Below are positions 1 through 6,212 of a stretch of DNA of 8,401 bases, piece by piece; position 1 is the stretch's first letter, and every line of letters begins with the position of its first letter. Under the pieces are notes generated by a model. That model worked only from the letters and a program-made list of their open reading frames with translations. It ran no database searches and was not told the origin of the DNA. The stretch is from the NCBI GenBank assembly GCA_021821235.1, contig JAKACS010000111.1, forward strand, positions 1-8,401. The letters are read 5' to 3'. This DNA is from Bacillota bacterium. GTDB taxonomy: Bacteria > Bacillota > Bacilli > Bacillales_B > DSM-18226. The position numbers and the translations under genes are program-made.

Positions 1-1
1 G

Positions 2-334
2 CATATTCAATCCAATATGAAACGTCATCGTGCCGTGATACTTGATAATCCATTTGGAAAAGCTTCAAGCGAGCATGGTTTAAGCCCCGTGTTTTTTATT
101 GCTGAACAGCTCGGTTTTCAAATAATCGCCCTTACTGCGCACGCAGAAGGGAAATTTCTTCAGGATTATTTCCCGATTATTTACAGCTGTAGGCTAAGAA
201 CGTCAACTGAATCGTCCAAAAAAATCATGACAAAAGAAAAATGGCTTCATTATGCGTATTTTCAAGATCATGAAGCGAAATCGATCGAGCGCCTTGGAGA
301 AACAGAGCAGATGATATTGTTTGAACTTGAATAA
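2..334 (+). CDS. C-terminal fragment of SMC/SbcC-like ATPase (5' truncated)
   Basis: The reading frame is open from base 2 and stops at 332-334, so only the last 110 codons of a longer gene are present; the ATG at 17 is probably internal. The fragment carries the end of an ABC-type ATPase head. It has a Walker B-like hydrophobic strand ending in Asp-Asn (codons at 44-49), then NPFGKASSEH, which resembles a D-loop, and then QIIALTAH, with a His in the place of the switch (H-loop) residue. This order is typical of SMC, RecN and SbcC-type DNA-associated ATPases with long coiled coils. The residue after the Walker B Asp is Asn rather than the usual catalytic Glu. The coiled coil and Walker A would lie upstream, outside the window. 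The family call is by eye; the precise role (repair, defence, chromosome handling) cannot be told from this fragment. Confidence 0.72.
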   Translation, partial: HIQSNMKRHRAVILDNPFGKASSEHGLSPVFFIAEQLGFQIIALTAHAEGKFLQDYFPIIYSCRLRTSTESSKKIMTKEKWLHYAYFQDHEAKSIERLGETEQMILFELE

Positions 335-361
335 TCCCGTTTGGGAAAGAACAGATTTTAA

Positions 362-466
362 AAGAATTCTTGTCATTCTGCCATTCGCCTTGTAACCTCT
401 TGGGCTACAACAGAAGAAGGCGTGGCCGCTTTTTGTGAAGACTTAAAAAGGATGGCCAAGCGGTAA
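362..466 (+). pseudogene. Relic of threonine-aldolase-type PLP enzyme, C-terminal end
   Basis: An open stretch follows an in-frame TAA at 359-361 and ends with TAA at 464-466. From base 383 it reads IRLVTSWATTEEGVAAFCED and then a short basic tail. This strongly resembles the last 25-30 residues of low-specificity L-threonine/phenylserine aldolases, whose ends commonly read 'RxVTSxxTTxEDVxxFxxDLK'. There is no start codon, no ribosome site and no room for the roughly 300 residues that normally precede this segment, so it is a gene remnant rather than an expressed gene. The family call rests on one short motif recalled from memory. It lies 27 bases after the SMC-like gene. Confidence 0.5.
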
Positions 467-504
467 GTAAATGGGTCTGTCTGTACGAACAATCCGAAAT
501 CTTA

Positions 505-563
505 AAGTTTAAAACTTGACAGAATTTTTCTTTATTAGTAACATAGTTACTGTAAATAATTAC
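505..563 (+). promoter_or_regulatory. SigmaA-type promoter embedded in palindromes
   Basis: TTGACA (516-521), a 17-base spacer and TAACAT (539-544) form a good vegetative promoter pointing toward dabB. Three inverted repeats surround it: AAGTTT-A-AAACTT (505-517) runs into the -35, AGTAAC-ATA-GTTACT (537-551) covers the -10, and GTAA-ATAA-TTAC (552-563) lies just downstream. Such placement is typical of repressor operators. The regulator cannot be identified from sequence alone. The next protein start is about 340 bases downstream, so the promoter either gives dabB a long leader or drives a separate short RNA ending at 784. Confidence 0.5.
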
Positions 564-614
564 TTAAACTCGTTTCGATAGACATATGGATTGCTTTAGC
601 ATAGGGTTAAATCA

Positions 615-643
615 TTGACAATTTGAAAAAGTAAATCTATATC
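615..643 (+). promoter_or_regulatory. Second promoter-like pair upstream of dabB
   Basis: TTGACA (615-620), 17 bases, then TATATC (638-643). The -35 is perfect and the -10 matches four of six positions. A start near 650 would give an RNA of about 135 bases to the terminator at 784, or a shorter leader for dabB if the terminator is passed. The region is AT-rich, so a chance match is possible. Confidence 0.33.
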
Positions 644-717
644 GCTATGGAAGGCAATAAAAGAACATTTTTAATAAAGGTAGACTGTTTAAAAACCAAT
701 AGATGGTAGTTAAAAGT

Positions 718-784
718 AAACCGACAATTTTCTAAGTTTAATGGCTGGAGCTGGCCGTTGAACGTTGAGATTGTCGGTTTTTTT
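718..784 (+). terminator. Long hairpin terminator in the dabB leader
   Basis: AAACCGACAAT (718-728) pairs perfectly with ATTGTCGGTTT (770-780), an 11-bp stem followed by a run of seven T (778-784). Inside its loop, GTTTAATGGC (736-745) pairs with GCCGTTGAAC (754-763) over 10 bp with two G-U pairs, so the structure is a long two-part helix. It lies 108 bases before the dabB start and could terminate an independent RNA or attenuate dab transcription. Confidence 0.78.
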
Positions 785-892
785 GTCGTCTATTGCTGAA
801 ACTTCAGATTAAAATTTGTAGAAAAGATGAAAACATCTTCTTTACAGGATTGATGATTGTCGTTTGCCTGTGTAAGAAGGGAGGCTGAAAAA

Positions 893-2425
893 ATGAATTT
901 ACTAAATCCACTTATACTGCCAGCAGTGTTTTTGAGCTTGCTTGCGGTTTCTGTTTTAAGTTCATTTATTATACTTATTCCACAGATTTCGCTGCGATTT
1001 GTCCGCATTCATATCGGCATCCTATCATTGCTGCCGATAATTGCACTGCTGGCATTGCTGACAAATCACGGCAGTACAGTGTACGGACCATGGCGTTTTG
1101 ATTCTCTGGCATGGCTCGTGGCCGTGTTTGTCCTTACGATCGGACTAATCGTTCAGAAGTATTCTGTCCGCTACTTATTCGGTGATCACTCTTATCGAAA
1201 CTATTTTGCCCTCCTAACACTCCTAACGGCTGCGGATACAATCGCATGGCTCAGTGATGACATTCGCTGGATGTTGGCCGGTTGGGGAGCTACCCTTTTT
1301 GGGTTGACATTGCTTCTAAAATTAAATAAGCAATGGGGGATTGCCAAAAACGCTGCAGCCTTTGCAGGACGAATGTTTGCCATAAGTTGGCTGATTCTGT
1401 TAGCAGCAAGTATCTGGATGGCGCAAAAAACGGGGTATTGGAATCTTTCTCTAATGCTGTCAAAAGATTCCCTTGCTCATCTTGCTGTGTGGGAAAAGAC
1501 TACGATCAATCTGTTCCTCGTATTCGCTGTCATCATTCCGGCTGCACAATGGCCTTTTCAACGCTGGCTGCTGGATTCCGTTGTTGCGCCAACACCTGTT
1601 TCAGCGGTTATGCATGCGGGAATTGTCAATGCAGGGGCGATTCTCCTTGCCAGATTTGCCCCGCTATTGAGCGGTGATTCCGCACAAATCGTATTGCTTG
1701 TCTTCGCTAGTGTTTCCGTTTTAATGGGTACCGGCATCATGCTTGTTCAGACGGATTACAAACGCCAGCTTGTTGGCTCGACGATTGCCCAAATGGGATT
1801 CATGTTGATTCAGGTCGCATTGAATGCCTACTTGGCAGCTATCATCCATGCTGTATTGCACGGCCTGTTTAAATCCACTCTTTTCTTGCAAGCTGGCTCT
1901 GTGCTTCAACATAAAGAGCCATTCTCCAAGGAGGCCAAGCAATCGTCATTTTTATTGAGGATGATCGGGGGAGGCCTTGGTTTCCTCGTAGGCATCGGTT
2001 TTTGGCTGACTGCGCCGAATGGGGGATACCAATTGGTAAACGCGCTTATTCTCGGGTGGTCTGTTGCTATTGCCTGGTCACAGCTTATTGCAAATGGATC
2101 CGGGAAGACTGGACGCATCGCCGGGTTTACTGTGCTTACTGCGGCGGCAATCGTTTACGGAATGGTTCATACAGCGTTTTACCTTCTGCTTGTAAACACG
2201 GTCCCGGAAACAGTTCAACCGAATGGTGCCATAACGGTTTTCGTGCTGGCAATTTTGCTGCTCAGCAATGTTTTCGGTTTGCTGCTGGCTCGCAACAAGT
2301 CAACACCGGCCTTTGCCATTCTGTACCTCTGGCTCGTGCGTTTAGGTGAGCCACAGAAACAATTAGTTGAAAGCCACCCAGTGTATTTGACAAAATCCAT
2401 GTCGCAAGGAGGCCGAGCATCGTGA
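893..2425 (+). CDS. dabB: DabB, NuoL/NdhF-like membrane subunit of inorganic-carbon transporter
   Basis: A 510-residue, very hydrophobic protein with about a dozen membrane segments and the proton-antiporter fold of complex I subunit 5 (NuoL/NdhF). Family motifs include APTPVSAVMHAG (232-243), DYKRQLVGSTIAQMGFM (288-303, Lys290) and HAVLHGLFKSTLFLQAGSV (319-337, Lys327). In the DAB system (known from Halothiobacillus and Bacillus anthracis) this subunit partners DabA and is thought to couple cation flow to hydration of CO2 to bicarbonate in the cytoplasm. I chose the ATG at 893 because AAGGGAGG (877-884) sits 8 bases upstream; an in-frame TTG at 857 lacks a ribosome site. The next gene overlaps by 4 bases, a sign of translational coupling and a two-subunit complex. 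Compared by eye with NuoL, the TM5 Glu and TM7 Lys positions are Gly132 and Pro216. At about 510 residues it is shorter than true NuoL, as expected for stand-alone DabB/NdhF. Older annotations call it NADH dehydrogenase subunit 5 (ndhF). Confidence 0.9.
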   Translation: MNLLNPLILPAVFLSLLAVSVLSSFIILIPQISLRFVRIHIGILSLLPIIALLALLTNHGSTVYGPWRFDSLAWLVAVFVLTIGLIVQKYSVRYLFGDHSYRNYFALLTLLTAADTIAWLSDDIRWMLAGWGATLFGLTLLLKLNKQWGIAKNAAAFAGRMFAISWLILLAASIWMAQKTGYWNLSLMLSKDSLAHLAVWEKTTINLFLVFAVIIPAAQWPFQRWLLDSVVAPTPVSAVMHAGIVNAGAILLARFAPLLSGDSAQIVLLVFASVSVLMGTGIMLVQTDYKRQLVGSTIAQMGFMLIQVALNAYLAAIIHAVLHGLFKSTLFLQAGSVLQHKEPFSKEAKQSSFLLRMIGGGLGFLVGIGFWLTAPNGGYQLVNALILGWSVAIAWSQLIANGSGKTGRIAGFTVLTAAAIVYGMVHTAFYLLLVNTVPETVQPNGAITVFVLAILLLSNVFGLLLARNKSTPAFAILYLWLVRLGEPQKQLVESHPVYLTKSMSQGGRAS

Positions 2426-5043
2426 ATACCACTTTAGCAAAAACAGCCATTTGGGAAAAAAATCATCAAGACCTTGGTTCAGAATTAAAAGAAATCGTGA
2501 AATCGGCAAGCAGGGTAATTGCCCCGTATGGGCCGATCGATTCGTTTGCAGCCCGGAGTCCGTGGGCAGGATTGGAAGATCAGCCATTTGATCAAACGGC
2601 ACGATGGCTAAAAGAACTGAGTGATGTTGATTTATATCCTAATGATACAATCTTGCATTCTGCATGGAAACAAGGTGAAATCAAGCAAGAATTTCTGGAA
2701 TCAGCCCTGCAGCAATGGCTAAACTCCCAGCGATTCGAACTCCCAAGGGAGGAGGCGGAACGCTTTTGCCGGAATGCCCTTTTGCTGGAACAGCTGCCTG
2801 CTAGTGAGATCACTGCAAATGACCTAAACAGTTTGACAGCTAAACTTGCCCCGCTTATCCCTAAAAGTAAGGATGAACCGATCATTCGAACCTACAGTCA
2901 GCGTGTGGATATGGCGGCAGGAGGGCAAACAACCCAAGAACTGAATCGTCATCTGATCAAGTGGTGCAAATTGTTCCTTGATCAGTCCCAAGCTGTCTGG
3001 ACGATGCCCAATCGCGAGGAAGGCTTTTACCAGGCATGGCGCAAACTGATTCCATATGACCCGACATTTGCACGCAACCCTCGCCGGCAATTCAATCAGC
3101 TTCCAAAAGAGTCGGTAACCGCTCTATTAGAAGCAGTAGTCGCATTGGAAATTCCTTATTCGGAAATTCAAGGCTATCTGGAAGCTCATTTGCTGGCACT
3201 GCCGGGCTGGGCCGGAATGATGCTCTGGCACTCCCAACAATCACCAGAGGGAAATTCCTTATTACTTGATTATTTAGCTGTCCGAGTGTCAATGGAATGG
3301 GTTTTGCTTAAATCTTATTTGCCTATCGAAATGCAACCGTCAGAAGGAAAAAAAAGGATTGGGAAATTGGTTGAAGCATGGGCTACCTGGGGCGGTTCAA
3401 CGGTAAAAGAATGGCTCAAGCTGCCCCTTAAACAACAAAAGGCTCGACTGCTTTTGGCATACCGCTTTGATCAACTGCTGCGAAACCGACTTTGGCTTGA
3501 AGCATGGGAAAAAACGTATGAAGATCAGCTGCGCAAGATGCTAACAGCAAGACCAACAATGCCAAGAGATCAAGTCAACCCGGCATTGGCCCAATTTGCT
3601 TTTTGCATCGATGTCCGTTCAGAGCCGTTCCGCCGAAAGCTAGAAAAAGCCGGTCCATTTGAGACTTTTGGAACAGCTGGCTTTTTCGGATTGCCGATTG
3701 AAACTTACAAGCTCAATCAGCAGCACAGCCATCGTTCTTTGCCTGTCATCTCCAAACCGCAAATGAAAGTAATCGAAACCGCAGCAGCAGAAGAGTTAAA
3801 ACGGCATCAGCAAAAATCACACACAGCGTGTTCTGTCGGCGCGGCATTTAAAGAGTTGAAACAAACGATGCCGACGAGTTTACTATTACCGGAGATTAGC
3901 GGTCCTTGGCTTATTCTGCAAACGGTGCTCCGCAGCTTCTTGGCGCGCAGAAGCGGACAAATTTCCCGCAGCCTTGGCAATAAATGGCTTAAAAAGCCTG
4001 AAACAAAACTTACTCTCGATTATGAACAACAGACTGAAACAGAGCTGCCAATTGGTTTTAGCGAAAAAGAAAAAGTACACTATGTTCGTCAAGCGCTAAA
4101 AACGATGGGACTTACCGATCATTTTGCTCCATTAGTGGTTATTAGCGGCCATGGAAGCCATAGCACGAATAATCCATATGCTTCAGCACTGGATTGCGGG
4201 GCATGCGGCGGGGTATCCAGTGGTTTCAATGCCAGGGTACTCGCAGAATTGTGCAATCTTCCAGCTGTTAGACAGGAACTTGCGAAAGAAGGCATCACCA
4301 TTCCACTGGATACGGTTTTTGCTGCGGCGGAGCATGTTACCTCACTTGATGAATTGCGCTGGATCTATATTCCCCAGCTGTCAGACTCTGCAAAGGAAGC
4401 ATTTGAGCGCATTACTGCTGTGCTGCCAATGGTTCGTGAAGAGGCAGGGAAGGAACGAATCAAGCAACTGCCAGCGCTTGGAAATCATCGTCGAAAGCCC
4501 AAAACGGAAGCTCGCCGCATTGCTGAAGATTGGAGTGAGATACGGCCGGAATGGGGACTGGCGCGAAATGCAGCCTTTATTATTGGCGGACGACGTCTAA
4601 CCGAGGAGTGCCATTTGGAAGGGAGAGTTTTTCTTCAAAATTATAATTGGCGAAAGGACAAGAACGGGGCACTGCTTACAAATATCATTACAGGGCCGGC
4701 GACTGTTGCACAATGGATTAATCTGCAATATTTCGCTTCAACTGTTGCCCCTCATTATTATGGAAGCGGAAATAAAGCTACACAAACGGTTACGGCTGGA
4801 CTTGGTGTCATGCAGGGAAATGCAAGTGATTTATTAACCGGTCTTCCTTGGCAGTCCGTTATGAAATCAGACCAAGAGGCTTTTCATACACCAATCCGGC
4901 TGCTCGTCGTAATACAAGCGCCAAGAGAGCATGTTAAACGGCTGCTGGAACACGTCCCTGATTTTCAGCAAAAAGTGCAAAACGGTTGGCTTCGGCTGGC
5001 ATCCATAGGCCCTGACGGACAATGGGTGAGCTGGTCTTCGTAA
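2422..5043 (+). CDS. dabA: DabA (YbcC/DUF2309), zinc subunit of inorganic-carbon transporter
   Basis: An 873-residue soluble protein of the YbcC/DUF2309 family, close to the usual Bacillus length. It begins with GTG at 2422, overlapping the dabB stop as GTGA; AAGGAGG (2406-2412) lies 9 bases upstream. DabA is distantly related to beta-carbonic anhydrases and binds zinc through Cys, Asp, His and Cys. The equivalents visible here are Cys395 and Asp397 (in FCIDVRSEPFRR), His577 (in VISGHGS) and Cys592 (in LDCGACGG). The Cys-x-Asp spacing and the 15-residue His-to-Cys spacing agree with the Halothiobacillus protein (C351, D353, H524, C539). The N-terminal segment IAPYGPIDSFAARSPW is also family-typical. 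It likely works at the inner face of the membrane on DabB, converting CO2 to bicarbonate in an energy-driven, one-way manner so that the cell accumulates inorganic carbon in low-CO2 conditions. It appears intact. The biochemical mechanism is taken from family knowledge. Confidence 0.93.
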   Translation: MNTTLAKTAIWEKNHQDLGSELKEIVKSASRVIAPYGPIDSFAARSPWAGLEDQPFDQTARWLKELSDVDLYPNDTILHSAWKQGEIKQEFLESALQQWLNSQRFELPREEAERFCRNALLLEQLPASEITANDLNSLTAKLAPLIPKSKDEPIIRTYSQRVDMAAGGQTTQELNRHLIKWCKLFLDQSQAVWTMPNREEGFYQAWRKLIPYDPTFARNPRRQFNQLPKESVTALLEAVVALEIPYSEIQGYLEAHLLALPGWAGMMLWHSQQSPEGNSLLLDYLAVRVSMEWVLLKSYLPIEMQPSEGKKRIGKLVEAWATWGGSTVKEWLKLPLKQQKARLLLAYRFDQLLRNRLWLEAWEKTYEDQLRKMLTARPTMPRDQVNPALAQFAFCIDVRSEPFRRKLEKAGPFETFGTAGFFGLPIETYKLNQQHSHRSLPVISKPQMKVIETAAAEELKRHQQKSHTACSVGAAFKELKQTMPTSLLLPEISGPWLILQTVLRSFLARRSGQISRSLGNKWLKKPETKLTLDYEQQTETELPIGFSEKEKVHYVRQALKTMGLTDHFAPLVVISGHGSHSTNNPYASALDCGACGGVSSGFNARVLAELCNLPAVRQELAKEGITIPLDTVFAAAEHVTSLDELRWIYIPQLSDSAKEAFERITAVLPMVREEAGKERIKQLPALGNHRRKPKTEARRIAEDWSEIRPEWGLARNAAFIIGGRRLTEECHLEGRVFLQNYNWRKDKNGALLTNIITGPATVAQWINLQYFASTVAPHYYGSGNKATQTVTAGLGVMQGNASDLLTGLPWQSVMKSDQEAFHTPIRLLVVIQAPREHVKRLLEHVPDFQQKVQNGWLRLASIGPDGQWVSWSS

Positions 5044-5062
5044 TGGCGCCAATGAGTATGCG

Positions 5063-5100
5063 TTGCTTTCAATGGTTGAATGCTAGATAATGAATTCTAG
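5063..5100 (+). promoter_or_regulatory. Candidate promoter and operator-like palindrome before ybcI
   Basis: TTGCTT (5063-5068), 17 bases, then GATAAT (5086-5091) gives a moderate vegetative promoter between dabA and the DUF2294 gene. CTAGA (5083-5087) and TCTAG (5096-5100) form an inverted repeat across the -10. The 141-base gap after dabA, unlike the overlap between dabB and dabA, makes a separate promoter plausible; readthrough from dabA is also possible. Confidence 0.38.
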
Positions 5101-5112
5101 ATAGATTGGGGC

Positions 5113-5166
5113 ATCTTCAAAAAAATATACAAGATCGTTGTTTTCAAAAAGAATGAAGATTTTTTT
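5113..5166 (+). terminator. Hairpin with U-run directly ahead of the ybcI ribosome site
   Basis: ATCTTCA (5113-5119) pairs with TGAAGAT (5154-5160), and a run of seven T (5160-5166) follows; the A-run at 5119-5125 could lengthen the pairing. The stem is AT-rich with a 34-base loop, so it is a weak terminator by eye. It ends at the base before the AAAGGAG site of the next gene (5167-5173). It may lower expression of the distal genes relative to dabBA or act as an attenuator. Confidence 0.4.
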
Positions 5167-5184
5167 AAAGGAGAAGGGAACGGA

Positions 5185-5580
5185 ATGACGATGGAAAAAT
5201 CAAAGGGAAGCGTAATCGAAAAATCAAAAGGAGCACTCGAAGCGGAGATCAGCAAAGCGCTCACACATTGGGAGAAAAACTACCTTGGGCGCGGATCCGT
5301 TTCGGTAAAATCGGATATACTGCGGGACATGATCATCGTCATTCTCCAGGGCATTTTAACGCCAGCGGAATACGCTTTATGCAAAGATCGGGAGGGATTA
5401 CTATCTGTGAAGGAAAATCGCAATAGCTTAGTGGAATCAGGTTTGGAAGACTTGAAGGAAATCATCTTCACGATCACGGGTCACGATGTAATAAATTTCC
5501 ATACCGATATTAGTACCCAAAACGGTGAAAGGGTAATGGTTTTTAAACTGTCAAGTGACTTGCAAAGCTTATTATCGTAA
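5185..5580 (+). CDS. ybcI: DUF2294 family protein (YbcI-like), unknown function
   Basis: A 131-residue soluble protein without signal peptide or membrane segment. The sequence SVSVKSDILRDMIIVILQGILTP followed by SLVESGLEDLKEII and a C-terminal DVINFHTDIST...VMVFKLS pattern matches what I recall of DUF2294 (COG5609), which includes B. subtilis YbcI. The conserved domain covers roughly residues 17-125. The biochemical function is unknown; the family is found near DabBA-like genes in Bacillus, so a supporting or regulatory role in inorganic-carbon uptake is a reasonable inference from position only. AAAGGAG lies at 5167-5173, 11 bases before the ATG at 5185; an in-frame ATG at 5191 is an alternative, giving a product two residues shorter. 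The gene follows a weak hairpin/U-run and a possible promoter, and precedes the carbonic-anhydrase-like gene by 70 bases. The symbol is by family resemblance, not proven orthology. Confidence 0.78.
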   Translation: MTMEKSKGSVIEKSKGALEAEISKALTHWEKNYLGRGSVSVKSDILRDMIIVILQGILTPAEYALCKDREGLLSVKENRNSLVESGLEDLKEIIFTITGHDVINFHTDISTQNGERVMVFKLSSDLQSLLS

Positions 5581-5631
5581 GCAAGGATTCTTTTTCTAGA
5601 GTAAGCGTATTTCGAACAAAAGGGAAATGGT

Positions 5632-5642
5632 AGGAGGAGGGG
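5632..5642 (+). promoter_or_regulatory. Ribosome site that fixes the ybcF-like start
   Basis: AGGAGGAGGGG is a near-ideal Shine-Dalgarno run. Its position supports the ATG at 5651 (or TTG at 5645) and argues against the longer frame that begins with ATG at 5627, upstream of and through this site. Confidence 0.7.
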
Positions 5643-5650
5643 TATTGTTG

Positions 5651-6148
5651 ATGCAAATGGCTCGCACGAAGAAAGTGCTCGTTGTTATAGGCAAAGAGCA
5701 GCCAATCGAGCATTTTATTCAAAAAAATCCAGATTTTAACCTGGAAAATAGTTTGCTCGTGCAAAATGTTGAATCCATTATTTCACCCTTCGGGGATGTC
5801 ATGAGAGATATTATCGTTGCGGTTTACGAAGAAAATATTGAAGAGATTTTTGTAGTCGGCGGAAGAGAAATTCAAAGTATTCCAGAGGGAATCCTTCGCA
5901 ACATCCAAGAACGGAAAGAGATGAAAGCGAAAATCCAAACGCTCGATTATCTTTTTAAAAATTGTATGCCGGAATTTACAGAAAGTGATATTGGTCAATG
6001 GTTGGCAGGCAGAAAGCCAGCAAAAGAGCGCGTCCAAAAAAGTGCAGAAGCCATTCGCAAGCATCCATTGATGCCTGCAAATGTAAAGGTTCGCGGATTG
6101 GTTCTTGATCAGGAGAGCAAACAGCTTTTGGAAATACGGGTTTCGTAA
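5651..6148 (+). CDS. ybcF: Degenerate beta-carbonic-anhydrase-like protein (YbcF-like)
   Basis: A 165-residue cytosolic protein whose layout follows a small beta-carbonic anhydrase: an N-terminal strand KKVLVVIGKEQP (7-18), a middle VQN...DVMRDIIVAVYEENIEEIFVVGG (37-71), and a C-terminal VRGLVLDQESKQLLEI (147-162). In active enzymes the first strand ends in CxDxR and the central one in a His-x-x-Cys zinc pair (GHTDCG). Here these positions read IGKEQ and GGREI, so zinc ligands and the Asp-Arg pair are all missing. The gene is open with a good ribosome site, so it is not obviously decaying and may be a pseudoenzyme with a sensory or structural role beside DabAB. B. subtilis YbcF, annotated as a putative carbonic anhydrase in the ybc cluster, is the likely relative. 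I chose ATG 5651 because AGGAGGAGG (5632-5640) lies 10 bases upstream; an ATG at 5627 would place that site inside the coding region. TTG 5645 is possible. Confidence 0.75.
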   Translation: MQMARTKKVLVVIGKEQPIEHFIQKNPDFNLENSLLVQNVESIISPFGDVMRDIIVAVYEENIEEIFVVGGREIQSIPEGILRNIQERKEMKAKIQTLDYLFKNCMPEFTESDIGQWLAGRKPAKERVQKSAEAIRKHPLMPANVKVRGLVLDQESKQLLEIRVS

Positions 6149-6167
6149 AAAAGGGTGGCATTTCAAA

Positions 6168-6208
6168 AGGGTGATATGGATCAAATCACCCTATTTTACT
6201 TTTTTAGT
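6168..6208. terminator. Bidirectional terminator between converging genes
   Basis: AGGGTGAT (6168-6175) and ATCACCCT (6185-6192) form a perfect 8-bp stem with a 9-base loop. On the plus strand ATTTTACTTTTTT follows, closing the dab block. On the minus strand the same stem is followed by TTTTG, which can end the HAD phosphatase transcript whose stop codon is at 6213-6215. Confidence 0.85.
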
Positions 6209-6212
6209 CATA

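Larger units (their letters stand above)
551..784 (+). ncRNA. Candidate leader RNA or small RNA ahead of dabB
   Basis: No convincing protein gene lies between 467 and 892. A transcript starting near 551 (or near 650 from the second promoter-like pair) would end at the strong hairpin terminator at 718-784, giving an RNA of about 230 or 135 bases. I compared it by eye with T-box, SAM, purine, ykkC, ydaO, yybP, fluoride, cobalamin and preQ1 consensus elements and saw no match. It may be an attenuating leader of the dab genes or an independent small RNA. The call is an inference from promoter, terminator and empty coding space. Confidence 0.3.

Noticed and set aside
335..346. CCC-GTTT-GGG hairpin after the SMC-like gene as its terminator
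   Set aside because: The stem is only 3 bp and no T-run follows.
647..709. A 20-codon frame starting MEGNKRTFLIKV in the dabB leader
   Set aside because: It has no ribosome site in front of its ATG and no recognisable feature. Short open frames are expected by chance in this AT-rich stretch.
824..839. Hairpin AAGATG-AAAA-CATCTT as a second terminator before dabB
   Set aside because: It is followed by CTTTAC rather than a T-run and the stem is AT-rich, so it is not a convincing terminator.
857..892. A longer dabB starting with TTG at 857
   Set aside because: There is no ribosome site before it, and the good AAGGGAGG site for ATG 893 would lie within the coding region.
2422..5043. Several antisense and alternative-frame open stretches of 60-150 codons inside dabA and dabB
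   Set aside because: They have no ribosome sites or recognisable motifs and lie within clearly coding, conserved frames.
5627..5650. A longer carbonic-anhydrase-like protein starting at ATG 5627
   Set aside because: The extra residues are the translated ribosome site of the ATG at 5651, and no upstream ribosome site supports the longer start.
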